A DNA stretch of 64,000 bases from Aspidapion aeneum. Lineage: Eukaryota; Arthropoda; Insecta; Coleoptera; Brentidae. Position 1 is the stretch's first letter, and every line of letters begins with the position of its first letter. The position numbers and the translations under genes were made by a program. This document shows positions 24,195 through 36,259 of the stretch, one piece after another. Location: positions 70,275,719-70,339,718 of the forward strand of contig OY755046.1 in the NCBI GenBank assembly GCA_963576565.1. The letters run 5' to 3'. The notes below the pieces were generated by a model. The model was not told where the DNA came from, ran no database searches, and was given only the letters and a program-made list of their open reading frames with translations.

Positions 24195-25530
24195 TCCATT
24201 TTCGTTTTGTATTTTTCTGTTACGCGACAAGTCTCTATTCCATACAACAGCGTGCTTTTCACCATTGTTTCATGTATGTTAAATTTTACATTCTTTTTTA
24301 TCTCTCTGCTCCATAAGATTCTGTTAAGACATCCAATAACCTTTTTTGCTTTTACTATTCTTTTTTCCAGTTCTTTACAGTCTGTTCCTGTCTTATCAAA
24401 TGTGACACCCAAGTATACATACTCATTGCATGGAGATATTGTTTGTCCATTGTCTAGTTCTAACTCACTGGGTTCGTTTTCAATACATAAGTACTGTGTC
24501 TTGTCCACGTTCACTGTTAATCCCCACTTCTGATATTCTTTCGTTAATTTTTTAATCATATACTTCATGTCTTCTTTATCATTAGCTACAATTACTTGGT
24601 CGTCAGCAAACTGTAGTGTATATATGGTAAATCGGTCGTTAAGTTGTATTCTCATGCCGTGAACTTTATGTTTCCAGTTTTTTAGAGCTACTGCGATATA
24701 TATTTTAAAAAGAGTTGAAGAGATACAACATCCCTGTCTTAAGCCTTTTGTTCCCAGGAATTCTTTTGAAAGTCGATTTCCAATTTTAATTTTAGGTTTT
24801 GACCCTTTGTATAGTTCTTTTATCGCTTTTATGTATGCATGATTGATATTAGTCTGCTCAAACACCGTCCATAATTTTTCTACAGAAACGGGATCATATG
24901 CTTCTTGTAGGTCCACAAAGGTAACATGAGTCTGAGAATATTTCTGGCGCTCCTTTTCTAAATTACTTGACAGACAAGACAAAAACATTATCACTACAAG
25001 ATCTGCCTTCACGAAACCCACTTTGCTCCTCTTCTTCTTATGTTCATGAAAATCATTCTCTATTATATCTCTAAGAATCCTACCGTACAATCTACTTAGA
25101 GTACTAGTTACTGAAATTCCTCTGTAATTGTTGCAATCCAGTTTGTTTCCTTTTTTATGTATTGAGGATATGAATGCAATTTTCCAATCATCAGGTACTG
25201 GATGTCCGTTTATGCATTGATTGATAATATATGTGAGATTTTCGAGTAGTTTCTCTGATCCATATTTGAGCATTTCAGCATATATTCCTCCAAGTCCGCT
25301 AGCTTTTCCGGATTTAAGCTTTTTAATACTATTCTTTAACATTTCTTTTTCGATGATTAGTTCCTCTCCATGTACTGCTATGTCTGTATTAGGGTCTCGT
25401 CTCCTGCAGTCCCTTGTAGTGTTCTGTCCATTGTTCTGGTATAATGATCTGGATGTTTACTTCTTCTTTTGTTGGGTTTTTTACTGTAGAAATGAATTTC
25501 CATCCCAATCTTAATCTCTACTGTTTTATT
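24195..25530 (-). pseudogene. LINE-C reverse transcriptase, longest copy, 3' end lost
   Basis: The frame at 24195-25342 runs 390 codons on the minus strand. It shows KLKSGKASGLGGIYAEMLKY, HPVPDDWKIAFISSIHKKGN, NNYRGISVTSTLSRLYGRIL, THVTFVDLQEAYD (motif A), LRQGCCISSTLFKIYI, LQFADDQVIVAN (catalytic FADD) and VNVDKTQYLCIEN, ending at EKYKTKME. Around residues 105-140 the protein does not fit the family because paired small indels shift the frame and then restore it. Relic sequence continues 5' to about 25530, matching 53413-53600. The C-terminal tail and 3' UTR are missing. It lies antisense to nothing recognised, in the same orientation as the host gene. Confidence 0.85.
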
Positions 25531-25847
25531 CCAGCTTTATACCTATGGCTTATGGAACTTATTACCTCAAAAATCACAAATAATTTTTTGATCTAATTCA
25601 AAGTATGGTTACCAAAGCCTTGATTGCATCCGTTAAAATTTAAGTATGCAATTATTAATTAGGTGCTTTCTGTAATTATCATAGTTGCCAAAACTATAAA
25701 TATAAACTGTTATAATTCTGTCACATATTTTGGCGTTCACCTTTTATAGACCCTTGATATGATACTCTGTTTTAATCTTAATTGTTCATTACCATACATT
25801 ATACAGTCTTAAAATAACTTCTAGTTGTTTGGTTTTATTGTCTTTGT
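25531..25847. other. Intron 1 DNA, nothing recognised
   Basis: AT-rich, no feature seen. Confidence 0.45.
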
Positions 25848-26298
25848 CAGGACCGTACCCAGAAAAAAAAATCGAAGGGGGCAATTAAAAATTTTAAATA
25901 AATATTTGTGTATTTTGAAATAAAAAATGGGAACACGACACGTTGCTTGTAAAAACAGGTTTTATAGGAGTGAAAAGACGGTTTCGTTTTTGAAGTAAGT
26001 AGCTTTGATTATTTAAAAAAAGTTATTAGTACCTAATCGCAGTTAAAATCCAGTTAGGTATAGATTAAAAATCATCAAACGTCCGCAAACTTTCAAAACC
26101 ACAGAATATCATCGGAGAGTAAAAGTAAAAAAGAAAAGGTAGCACCTCCTGCGCAACGTGCTCTCTGTACAAACAAAAAATATAAATATTTTTGCCTCAC
26201 TTTGTATATATGTAAAGGTCTCTCCAGTAATATATATAGAGATCATTGTTTATCTGTGGAGCATTGATCCCCTTGATCCCCCTTTAGGTACGGCCTTG
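25848..26298. mobile_element. Family K hAT-type MITE with perfect 8-bp duplication
   Basis: The ends are CAGGACCGTACCCAG and (reverse) CAAGGCCGTACCTAAAGGGG. The flanks are identical 8-mers, GTCTTTGT at 25840-25847 and 26299-26306, the duplication size of hAT elements. There is no transposase. The longer relative at 34943-36948 has the same ends. Confidence 0.8.
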
Positions 26299-26519
26299 GT
26301 CTTTGTTACTAAGTTTGTCTATTCATTAAACAAAGTATTGTTTTTAAACAAAGGAAATTCTTTGTCATTTTTAATAGATTTCTAATTTTTAGTAATTTTT
26401 CTTTACTCTATTTTCTTGGATTTTTTCTTCTTAGGATTTTGTATTTTTCTTATCTAATTATTTGCTTCAAATGTCACAATATTTTAATAAGTGATAGAGA
26501 TAGGATGATTTTGAAAGAA

Positions 26520-26850
26520 ATTAGAACTAGACAGTGGAAAAACAAAAGTATGTATAATGTATACTTGGGTGTCACATTTGTAAAGAACTGGAAAAAAGAA
26601 TAGTAAAAGCAGAAAAGGTTATTGGATGTCTTAACAGGATTTTATGGAACAGAGAGATAAAAATAATAGAAAAGGTTATTGGATGTCTTAACAGTATTTT
26701 ATGGAACAGAGAGATAAAAATAATGTAAAATTTAACATATATGAAACAATGGTGAAAAGCACGCTGTTGTATGGAATAGAGACTTGTCGCGTAACAGAAA
26801 AATACAAAACAAACATGGAAAGTGTCGAAATGGATGCAATAAGAAGATCA
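26520..26850 (+). pseudogene. LINE-C fragment with internal duplication
   Basis: It matches the LGVTFDKT...CKELEKRIVKAEKVIG region and the STLLYGIETCRVTEKYKTNM region. A segment of about 60 bases (AAAAGGTTATTGGATGTCTT onwards) is present twice in tandem at 26615-26725. Both ends are truncated. Confidence 0.75.
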
Positions 26851-27039
26851 ACAAATTGAGTTTTATTTAGAAACTATAAGTACTTAATACTTTTTATTTT
26901 TTTAAATTGTATCCATGATATAAATTTGACAAAATGAATCACAATATATTTTTGCAAACTCCCCATAAATTTGTGGGTGGTCAATGCAATGCGCATTGAA
27001 TTTTAAAAGAATTTCCGAGTATTTTTATAGCTGTATGTA

Positions 27040-27283
27040 CAGGATGATTCAAATTTTGCAATTTTAAGTGGGAAAAAAAAATTATGTCTATAATGAAGAC
27101 ACGTTCTTTTCTTAAATAAATTGTTTTACCTTAAAACAATTTGTTTTGAATTAAAATATTTCTTTTTAATTCAACGCAGCGTTCAAAAAGCCTCCTTACC
27201 ACAAAAACGGCTTAGTTAGTTCTCCTCTATCTCCCATAGAAGTACCCTTTCTCGCTTAAAAGAAGCCAATTTAAATCACCCTG
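27040..27283. mobile_element. Small TA-flanked MITE, CAGGATGATT ends
   Basis: The left TA|CAGGATGATTCAAATT and right (reverse) TA|CAGGGTGATTTAAATTGG are inverted repeats about 40 bases long. Inside, the words ATTTTAAGTGGG and CTCGCTTAAAA also pair. There is no coding capacity. Confidence 0.75.
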
Positions 27284-27485
27284 TACAATACTGTAAAGAG
27301 CTGATTACATTTTGGAAAAATCCATTAATGCTAATGACAGTATCAAAATTGCTAAATAAATTCTAAAAGGAGCATCACATCAATATGCGATTTTCGAAAT
27401 ATGGTAGAACACGTTTTTGTCAATAATTTATGTTATTACCAAAAACTTCGTGGAAGCTTTCGTTTCTGAGATATTTACAAAAACA

Positions 27486-28660
27486 GGGCGGGTAGATCGA
27501 CTTCAGATCATCTCTTTTGTATAATCCAAGTTATTGAAAAGAAAATGGCATACGGACAAGAGCTGTATCTGCTTTACGTCGATTTTCAGAAGGCATATGA
27601 TAGTATACCACTAAATCTACTTTAGAAAGCGTTGGAAACCACAAACATAAGCGTACAACTAATTAAGGCCATCAAAGAGTTATACCGCAATAGTAAGGCA
27701 AAAGTTAAAATAAAAGCAAAACTAACCAAAGGCTTTCAAGTAAATAAAGGTCTTAAACAAGGTTGCTGTATCTCGCCTTCGCTCTTCAAGATATATTTGG
27801 AACAAGTCCTTAAAGTATGGAAGAGAAAATGCCAAAACATGGGAATTCCGTTGGACGAAACCACCTTGTATACTTTATGTTTCGCCGATGATCAGATAGT
27901 AGTGGCTCAAGATTATGACGACCTCGAATATATGACACGTAAACTAATAGAAGAGTACAATAAGTGGGGACTAGAGGTTAATCTCAATAAGACAGAGTAT
28001 ATGTGTATCGGTGGAATGAAACAGGATCTAATCTTAAATACCGGGCAGCGAATTCAGTCCTATGATGAGTATAAATACTTAGGTCTAAAAATTATAGCTG
28101 ACGGAACACTAGACAAAGCTATAAAAGATCGAAACGTACAAGGAAGAAAAGCAATAACTTTATTAAATGGAATAATTTCGGACCAAAGTATATCAAAACA
28201 TAACAAGAAGCTTATATATAACACCATTGTAAAAAGTATTATTACATACGGTTCAGAAGTATGGCAATCAAGGATAGAACAGAAAAAATGCTTTCCGCAA
28301 CGGAGATAGACTATTGGAGAAGAGCAGCAGGGAAATCAAAAAGAGAAAGAGTTACAAATCAAAGAATAAGAGAAATTATGACAGTCGGTGAACGTACTTT
28401 AGTGGATGATATAAGAACAAAACAACTGGTGTGGTACGGACATGTACAAAGAATGAAAGATGAAAGACTACCTAAACAAATACTACAATGGAAACCAACT
28501 GGCCGAAGAAAACGAGGACGGCCAAGGAGAAGCTGGAGAGAAGGAATAGAGAGTGAAATAAGAATAAGCTGCCTAGATGATGAATTATGGGCAAACAGAA
28601 ACGAGTGGAGATTGGGTATCGGAAGACGTAGAACGTTGTGAAACCGATAAATATATATAT
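27486..28660 (+). pseudogene. LINE-B reverse transcriptase, one stop and one frameshift
   Basis: The frame starts GGSTSDHLFCIIQVIEKK and contains LYVDFQKAYDSI (motif A), then an in-frame TAG at 27623-27625. It continues through GLKQGCCISPSLFKIYLEQV and LCFADDQIVVAQ (catalytic FADD) to TYGSEVW. A frameshift near 28260 moves it to a second frame, which runs DRTEKMLSATEIDYWRRAAG to WYGHVQRMKDERLPKQILQW and ends GRRRTL. An ATATAT tail follows. It is 5'-truncated but the longest LINE-B copy here. Confidence 0.88.
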
Positions 28661-29034
28661 ATACAAAAACTTTTTTCAAGGCTGATATAAGGTAGAATTC
28701 ACTTGGAATTGAAGTGTGCTAATGAGCTAGAAAGTTACCAAATCCATTATTTATCCATTTATTTCTATTAATTTTCTTTTGAAAATGCAAAAGGGTAATA
28801 AAATATTCTAAGTACTTATACTTATTATTTAATTAAAATGTGACAAATTATATTTTTTGCAAACATTCATTCAATTTTTTTATCACATCAAAGGAAGGCC
28901 AATTGCAGTAGTTTTGCAAACGATTTGCATATACTATAAAGGAAATTTTGACATAAGGAAATACATTTTTATTTTATGGGTATTTTAATTTATAATTTTA
29001 TATGTTTTTGGAAACTATTAGATACTTTACTGCA
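28661..29034. other. Intron 1 DNA, nothing recognised
   Basis: AT-rich, no feature seen. Confidence 0.45.
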
Positions 29035-29478
29035 TATACATAATATTCCAATACCCACGGTAACTGCTCATTCATGATGCAAACATGAGGGCTTTGGGGT
29101 CTTTAAGCAAAAAAGACCTGATTGGTTGCTTTCAAAGACATATGCATATTATTTCCATATAGTACGTATTATTGCAATACCTACGGTACCTTACGATGCA
29201 GAATGCAAACATATTTGAAATAGCAATATCAATGGGTATAAGTCTATCCTCTTTGCGGTCCTTAAGATAAAATGTCCTGATTGGTTATACTTTTACGCAT
29301 GAATATTATTTTATTCTTCTATTCGTTACGTCAAATCATCAGCGTACAGTTGACAAAAACTCTATCTATCTAAATATGGTATCTGTGCATTTTTCGTACC
29401 TTTATTTCTGAATGTTTGCATCAAACGACAACCATTGTGTAAATAGGTAACAGGGAGTATTGGAATATTACGTATATG
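29035..29478. mobile_element. Inverted-repeat element, GCATATACATAATATTCC ends
   Basis: The left GCATATACATAATATTCCAA is matched in inverse by TTGGAATATTACGTATATGC at the right. Inside, a segment of about 130 bases is present twice (ATACC-ACGGTA, then GATGCAAAC/AATGCAAAC, then CCTGATTGGTT). LINE-D copy 3 inserted at the right terminus and duplicated 15 bases of it. Confidence 0.65.
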
Positions 29479-29483
29479 CTTTA

Positions 29484-30640
29484 GTAGTAGTAGTAGTGGG
29501 GGGGTTGACCCGCAGGTCTGACAAGTAGGCCAGAGTAGGCCCTTTTTGCCATGCCCCAAGTATGTCCCTTAACCCACTCTCTGCACTTCCCTTTGATGGT
29601 CGAGTAACTCATTGGGCCTTCCTGTTCTATTTACAAAGTCCAGTAAGTCTGCCCATTTGAGCATATGCAGTTCTTCCTCGCTCAGAGGTGGCGCTCCGAG
29701 TGCCTGTTGTCTCATCCTTGCGTAGGCCTCGCATTCTGCCACGAGGTGTCTTGATGTCTCTTCTTACTGTCCACAGGCTGGGCAGGTAGGGTCATTCTCG
29801 ACTCCTATACGTGTCATGTGCCTCCTCAACTGGTTATGTCCGGTTAGAGGACCTATCAGCAGTCCGAGGTCTTTTCATGTCCGTCCCAGCATCCATCTAA
29901 TTCTGGTCGCTTTTGGACGGTCTACGAATTCTCTGGTCTATCTGCAACCCGTTCCTGTTTTCCAGGAGTTTAATAGCGCGTCCTGGGCCCATTTGTTGAG
30001 TCCGCTTTGCACTTGTCTTTTTGTCACGCCCGAAAGTGGCTCCGGTCCTACATAGGCGGTTCCTGCTCCGAGTCGTAAGTGTTCATTCGACTTCTCGTTG
30101 CCTGGTACCCCCGTATGTCCCGGAACCCGAACCAGCGTCACCCGTTTGCCATCGCTTAGGGTCTCCAGCGCCTCTGTGCATTCTTCCACCAAGCCGTCAG
30201 CAATCTTGGGTGCGTTTAGCGCCTTCAGGGTGGCTTGACTGTCAGAGCATATATATATAAGCTCCTCTTCGCTGTTCCCAACCTCTTCTAGGGTTTCCGC
30301 CATTATTATGGCGTAAACTTCTGCTTGAAAAGCAGTAGCCTGCTCACCGAGCGAGTAGCTCTTCTAAACTTCCAGCTTTTCCACGTATACTCACGCTCCT
30401 GTGGTTTGCCTCTCTGATAGTTTGGATCCATCAGTGTAGCAAACTAAAGCGCTCTCCTCAAACATCATTTCGTCTCTCTGCCACGCTTCCCTGTCTGGGA
30501 TGTGGATTTTGTACCTCTTCTCGAGCCTCCAAGGTGCGTGTGCTCTGCTGACCGTCATTGACGTGAGGGGGATTTCTCTAATTGTCTAGATGACCAGCTG
30601 TTTCCCCCCTTCCTCTACACTGACCCGTGTCCCTTAGACG
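29484..30640 (-). pseudogene. LINE-D copy 3 with 15-bp target duplication
   Basis: The minus-strand copy is bounded by identical TACGTATATGCTTTA at 29469-29483 and 30641-30655. Its 3' end is the (CTA)n tail with CCCCCCC. Coding remnants show the RNase H words CSDSQATLKAL and RVPGHTGVPGNEKS and a CCHC region, broken by several stops and shifts. The 5' part (30480-30640) extends further upstream than the other copies. The target duplication shows this is a bona fide insertion by target-primed reverse transcription. Confidence 0.9.
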
Positions 30641-31084
30641 TACGTATATGCTTTACTGACGTTCGTATGTGAAATGAGTACTATATTTTTTTTCATAATA
30701 TTTTTTTATTTTAATCAAAACAAATTTAATATCCAAAAATTAATAGCTCTGCATTTTTTTTAAACTCTGACAAAGTCGTTGCATAATAAATTTTTAATTT
30801 GGCCGTCCGAAGATCAAAATACAAAAATCATCCCATAAAATCATAAAAAAGCCCATATTATTATAAGCAAGTTTTGAGAAAACATAAATTTTTTGCATAT
30901 TTATTACCTAGTTTTTTTAATGATTATTTTTTAATTATATTTGGCAAAATATCTTTTCATTTAACAATTCAAATTTATATATTTTCAGGGAGGTCCTATT
31001 AAAAATGTATTTTTTGATTCGAAATAGGTGGTTTATTTAAATTAAGGAATTTTGCAAATCACGTTTTTTGGGAAAAAATATTAC

Positions 31085-31745
31085 GTAAAATAAAAATAGT
31101 CTCTATTCCATACTAAAGCGTGCTTTTCACCATTGTTTCATATATGTTAAATTTTACATTCTTTTTTGTCCCTGCTCCTTAAAATACTGTTAAGACATCC
31201 AATAACCCTTTTTGAATTTACTATTCTTTTTTCCAGTTCTTTACAGTCTGTTGCTGTCTTATCAAATGTGACACCCAAGTATACATACTCATTGCATGGA
31301 GATATTGTTTGTCCATTGTCTAGTTCTAACTCACTGGATTCGTTTCCAATACATAAGTACTGTGTCTTGTCCACGTTCACTGTTAGTCCCCACTTTTGGT
31401 ATTCTTCCGTTAACTTTCTCATCATATACTCCATGTCTTCTTTATCATTAGCTACAATTACTTGGTCGTCAGCAAACTGTAGTGTGTATATGGTAAATCG
31501 GTCGTTAGGTAGTATTCCGATCACGTGTACTTTACGTTTCCACTTTTTTAGAGCTACTGCGATATATTTTAAAAAGAGCTGGAGAGATACAACATCCCTG
31601 TCTTAAGCCTTTCGTTACCAGGAATTCTTTTGAAAGTCAATTTCAATTTTAATTTTAGAATTTGGCCCTTTGTATAGTTTTTTATCGCTTTTATATATGT
31701 ATGATTGATAATTAGTTTGCTCTAACACTGTCCATATTTTTTCTT
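31085..31745 (-). pseudogene. LINE-C fragment
   Basis: The minus-strand frame shows RFTIYTLQFADDQVIVANDK (catalytic FADD), GLTVNVDKTQYLCIGNESSE and YVYLGVTFDKTATDCKELEK, breaking near 31150. Sequence on the 5' side extends to the motif before LRQGCC. Both ends are truncated, and several frameshifts are present. Confidence 0.85.
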
Positions 31746-32354
31746 AATTAATATTGGTTGGTCCATAATAATTTCAAAATTCTTTGTTCTAAATATAGAA
31801 CAAAGTAATAATTTGTGATGATTAAAGCCTTCTCTTTGTGCGTAAGATTCTAGATTAAAAAACAAAAAAAAAAAGATGCGAAACTGCTTATATTCAGTAA
31901 AACAAAAGAAAAACAACAACAAAAAGTAAAGAAGAAGAACCAGAACATATTACTTTTACGTTGTTCAGTGACTTTAATTAGATAAAAGAAAGTTAACCAT
32001 ACTATCATTGTTTTCGTATTCTTTTTTTTACAACTTTTAAAAAACGCAACGAATTCAAAAAAAAAATAATTAATTAAAAAACCAATTTTGTTTTGAGTTT
32101 TTTATTATGTTGGCCAAATATCTTATTATTTTACTATTTAAATTTATTAGACACCTTCACGGCGGTCTCTATCTTGAATGAATCTATCTTTTGATTCAAA
32201 ATAGATGGTTTATTTAAATTAAAAAAATTTGCAAAACAAGTTTTTAGGAAAAAATATTTGATATTACGTAGAATCAAAGGTATTTTTCTAGAACAAAATT
32301 CTTCGTTCTAAATATAGAATAAAATATTAATTTAATTTGTGACCATCAAGCCTC

Positions 32355-33325
32355 CTTCATTACAGAACGTTCTACGTCTTCCGATACCCAATCTCCACTC
32401 GTTTCTGTTTGCCATAATTCATCATCTAGGCCTCTTATTCTTATTTCACTCTCTATTCTTTCTCTCTAGCTTCTCCTTGGCCGTCCTCGTTTTCTCCGGC
32501 CAGTTGGTTTCCATTGTAGTATTTGTTTAGGTAGTCTTTCATCATTCATTCTTTGTACATGTCCGTACCACACCAGTTGTTTTGTTCTTATATGATCCAC
32601 TAAAGTACGTTCACCCACTGTCATAATTTCTCTTATTCTTTGGTTTGTAACTCTTTCTCTTTTTGATTTCCCTGCTGCTCTTCTCCAATAGTCCATCTTC
32701 GTAGCGGAAAACATTTTTTCTGTTCTATCCTTGATTGGCCATACTTCTGAGCCGTATGTAATAATACTTTTTACAATGGTGTTATATATAAGCTTTTTGT
32801 TATGTTTTGAAATACTTTGGTCCCAAATTATTCCATTTAATAAAGTTATTACTTTTCTTCCTTGTACGTTTCGATCTTTTATAGCTTTGTCTAGTGTTCC
32901 GTCAGCTGTAATTTTTAGTATTTATACTCATCACAGGACTGAATTCGCTGCCCGGTATTTAAGATTAGATCCTGTTTCATTCCACCGATACACAAATATT
33001 GAGATCTTATTGAGATTAACCTCTAGTCCCCACTTATTGTACTCTTCTATTAGTTTTCGTGTCATATATTCGAGGTCGTCATAATCCTGAGCCACTACTA
33101 TCTGATCATCGGCGAAACATAAAGTATACAAGGTGGTTTCGTCCAACGGTATTCCCACGTTTTGGCATTTTCTCTTCCATACTTTAAGGACTTGTTCCAA
33201 GTATATCTTGAAGAGCGTAGGCGAGATACAACAACCTTGTTTAAGACCTTTATTTACTTGAAAGCCTTTGGTTATTTTTGCTTTTATTTTAACTTTTGCC
33301 TTACTATTGCGGTATAACTCTTATT
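32355..33325 (-). pseudogene. LINE-B copy 3
   Basis: On the minus strand it covers a GLKQGCCISPTLFKIYLEQV-like stretch, LDETTLYTLCFADDQIVVAQ and EEYNKWGLEVNLNKI; frameshifts follow. The C-terminal block TNQRIREIMTVGERTLVDHI to WYGHVQRMNDERLPKQIL then runs to GRRRT. It is truncated at both ends of the element. Confidence 0.85.
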
Positions 33326-33430
33326 CTAGAATAAAAGACATAAATAAAAGATGCGAAACTACTTATATTCAGTAAAACAAAAGAAAAATGATAACAAAAA
33401 ACAAAGAAGAAGAACCAGAGCATGTTACTT

Positions 33431-33570
33431 TAGTGGTGCACCCAGAAATATCTCTGGGGCGGGGGGTGCAATGCCTTTTGGGGGCGGCCCGAGGCCTCAT
33501 GATGCCGTATTTTCTATGCTATTTTATCATTTTATTAATTAAATATGTGAAAAACAGCCACAAAAAAATT
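33431..33570. mobile_element. Family H MITE copy
   Basis: It starts TAGTGGTGCACCCAGAAATA and includes GGGGGCGGCCCGAGGCCTCA, TGATGCCGTATTTT and AATATGTGAAAAA. The right end is unclear. Confidence 0.65.
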
Positions 33571-33670
33571 TTGGTTGCCGGGTTACCAATTTTATAGATT
33601 TTGTTAAAATATCTTTGTTTAAAAAAAATTTTTTTCAACTTTTAATGGTTTCGTATTCTTTTTTTTATAA

Positions 33671-34040
33671 TTAGCAAATTCTGTGGATCTTTATTTGAGC
33701 GAAGAGAATGTTTCGTCATCTTGCTTCACTTTTGCAGTCAATGCAATTTCCTTTTAAACGTAGGAAAAACCCCCTATATGCTATAAAACCAGCTTCAGAA
33801 TCATCGGAATTCTTGTTTTAAGGCTTTTTAAAACTTCTTTCTGCATTTTAATTGTACCATAACTTGCAAATTTAACGATTTTTTTTATATCAAGAAATGT
33901 TAGATATACAAATCAGGTTCCAAATTTAACAGGTAATTATTTTTGCGAAATGTTACTCATACTTCTCAAAAAAGAATGATTTGTTTAGGGTTAGTTCTCA
34001 AATTTACAAACATAAAGTTTGATACTCATAAATAAAGAAA
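33671..34040. other. Intron 1 DNA, nothing recognised
   Basis: No feature recognised. Confidence 0.45.
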
Positions 34041-34580
34041 ACAACAATTTTTCATGGCTAAGCGGGCAAAGAAAGATTTTGTTTCTCTTGTATGTTTCCG
34101 TGGGCAGCTCGAAACCTGTACACCCACGGGGGTCCAACATCTAATAGACACCTATTAAGTGTTGACAGTTTCCTGTTTCTTCCTTAAGGGAATCTTCAGA
34201 AAAAAAAATGCAAAATGCATGAGGGACAAATTATATCATGGTCTGCCTGTCTTTTGTTTCTACTCTGGTAGTTTCTTTTGTATTCGATAGATGTCGTCAC
34301 TTGTGTGAAAGCATACGGTATCGCAGGTATTATTTTTCATTTCTCTTACCAATATCGTAAAATGAGATTCATATACCGTCTCTATAGCTTTACAAAAGTG
34401 TTATATTGACCATGCAGTGTTCTAAAAAGTCCCTTAAGGACGAAACAGTTAACTTCCAACAGTTAATAGGTGTCCATTAGATCTTGGACCCCCGTGGGTG
34501 TACAGCTTTCGAGCTGCTCACGGAAAAATACAAGAGAAACGAAATCTGTCTATGAGCGTTTAGCCACAAAAATTGTTGTT
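34041..34580. mobile_element. Long-armed inverted-repeat element (family L)
   Basis: The left arm (about 34041-34190) and right arm (about 34440-34580) are inverted copies about 140 bases long. Paired words include GTTTCTCTTGTAT, CAGCTCGAAA and TGTACACCCACGGGGGTCCA. The interior of about 250 bases is also found without arms at 14914-15172, and a right-arm fragment occurs at 59447-59527. There is no coding capacity. It is foldback or MITE type; the class is unknown. Confidence 0.8.
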
Positions 34581-34934
34581 TTTAAATTTATTTTAAAAAT
34601 TACATTTTTAACGAACTTTGCTTTTTATCAATGTTGTAGGATTGTGGAAGAAACGTGGTGTTGAATAAATATATATAAGTTGAGTACCACAACACTTAGC
34701 AAAACGTGCATTTCAGTTTTTTATCGAGAATTATTTCAACAAAAAACAAAATACAAGTTAAAAAAATTAAACTGAATTGAAACTAACTGTACGAATGACT
34801 AAGGTTAACTATTATATTTAATATTATGTCATATTAATTATTGTGTTTCACAGTTTGCTAAAAAAAGAAACACAAAAAACTATAATGCATTTAAACTAAA
34901 ACAAAGAAGGTGAAATGGTGTAGAAAAACAATGA
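34581..34934. other. Intron 1 DNA, nothing recognised
   Basis: AT-rich, no feature seen. Confidence 0.45.
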
Positions 34935-35421
34935 GATTTATACAGGGACGTACCCAAGAAAAAAATTCGGAGGGGGATTAATAAATTTCAATTTAAAAAA
35001 AATTGTGTGCAGTTTTTTGTCTTATTTGAGTTGCTGAGAAATCTAGAGGCTCGACACGGCAGTGCCCCACCAAGTTCGCGCAAATTGCTGTATCACTTTT
35101 TCTTGAAATATTTCAGCCCATATTTGACCTATTTAAAACTCTACTTCAGAATGAGCTACGAAACTCAAACTTTGCACAGTCGTAGATCTTCATGGAGTTA
35201 ACAACCCCTTCAAGTTTAATGGACTTCCAAATAGTAGTAAAGTAGTTACGAAATTTTAAAGAACCTCGAAATTGCCACTCACTCATATATAGATCATCAA
35301 AATTCTACTATACTTCCTGATATGCTACAAAGTTGAAATTTGAGAGACATAGAAATTATGACCAAACCCCAAAATTTTAATTTACAACCCTCCACTATAC
35401 ATGTAAAGTTATGTAAAAGTA

Positions 35422-36192
35422 GTAGTAGTAGTAGTAGCAGTGGGGGGGGGGTTGACCCGCAGGTCTGACAAGTAGGCCAGAGTAGGCCCTTTTTGCCATG
35501 CCCCAAGTCTGTCCCTTAACCCACTCTCTGCACTTCCTTTGATGGTCGGGTTACTCATTGGGCCTTCCTGTTCTCTTTATAAAGTCCAGTAAGTCTGCCC
35601 ATTTGAGCATGTGCAGTTCTTCCTCGCTCAGAGTTGGCGCTCCGAGTGCCTGTTGTCTCATCCTTGCGTAGGTCTCGCATTCTGCCACGAGGTGTCTTGA
35701 TGTCTCTTCCTCCTGTCCACAGGCTGGGCAGGTAGGGTCATTCTCGACTCCTATACGTGCCATGTGCTTCCTCAACCGGTTATGTCCGGTTAGAGTACCT
35801 ATCAGCAGTCCGAGGTCTTTTCGTGTCCGTCCCAGCATCCATCTAATTCTGGTCGCTTTTGGACGGTCTACGAATTCTCTGGTCTGTCTGCAACCCGTTC
35901 CTGTTTCCCAGGAGTTTAATAGCGCGTCCTGGGCCCATTTGTTGAGTCCGCTTTGCACTTGTCTTTTTGTCACGCCCAAAAGTGGCTCCGGTCCTACATA
36001 GGCGGTTCATGCCCCGAGTCGTGCGAGTTCGTCCGCCTTCTCGTTGCCTGGTACCCCCGTATGTCCCGGAACCCAAACCAGCGTCACTTGTTTGCCGTCG
36101 CTTAGGGTCTCCAGCGCCTCTGCGCATTCTTCCACCAAGCCGTCAGCCATCTTGGGTGCGTTTAGCGCCTTCAGGGTGGCTTGACTGTCAGA

Positions 36193-36259
<67 letters not shown>

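Larger units (their letters stand above)
30900..33670. repeat. Tandemly duplicated segment, each copy split by a LINE
   Basis: Copy 1 (about 30900-31084 plus 31746-32050) and copy 2 (about 32085-32354 plus 33326-33670) share, in order: AATGATTATTTTTTAATTAT-like sequence, GATTC(A/G)AAATAG(A/G)TGG, a TTCTAAATATAGAA word, GATGCGAAACT(A/G)CTTATA, AAGAAGAAGAACCAGA and TTTCGTATTCTTTTTTTT. Copy 1 is interrupted by LINE-C and copy 2 by LINE-B and a family H MITE. Confidence 0.7.

Noticed and set aside
23946..24230. 94-codon minus-strand frame as a host gene
   Set aside because: It runs across the junction of unrelated DNA and the truncated LINE-C, with no domain or splice context.
24164..25342. LINE-C 392-codon frame as a functional reverse transcriptase
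   Set aside because: A patch near residues 105-140 is out of frame, the C-terminus and 3' UTR are lost, and no endonuclease domain is present.
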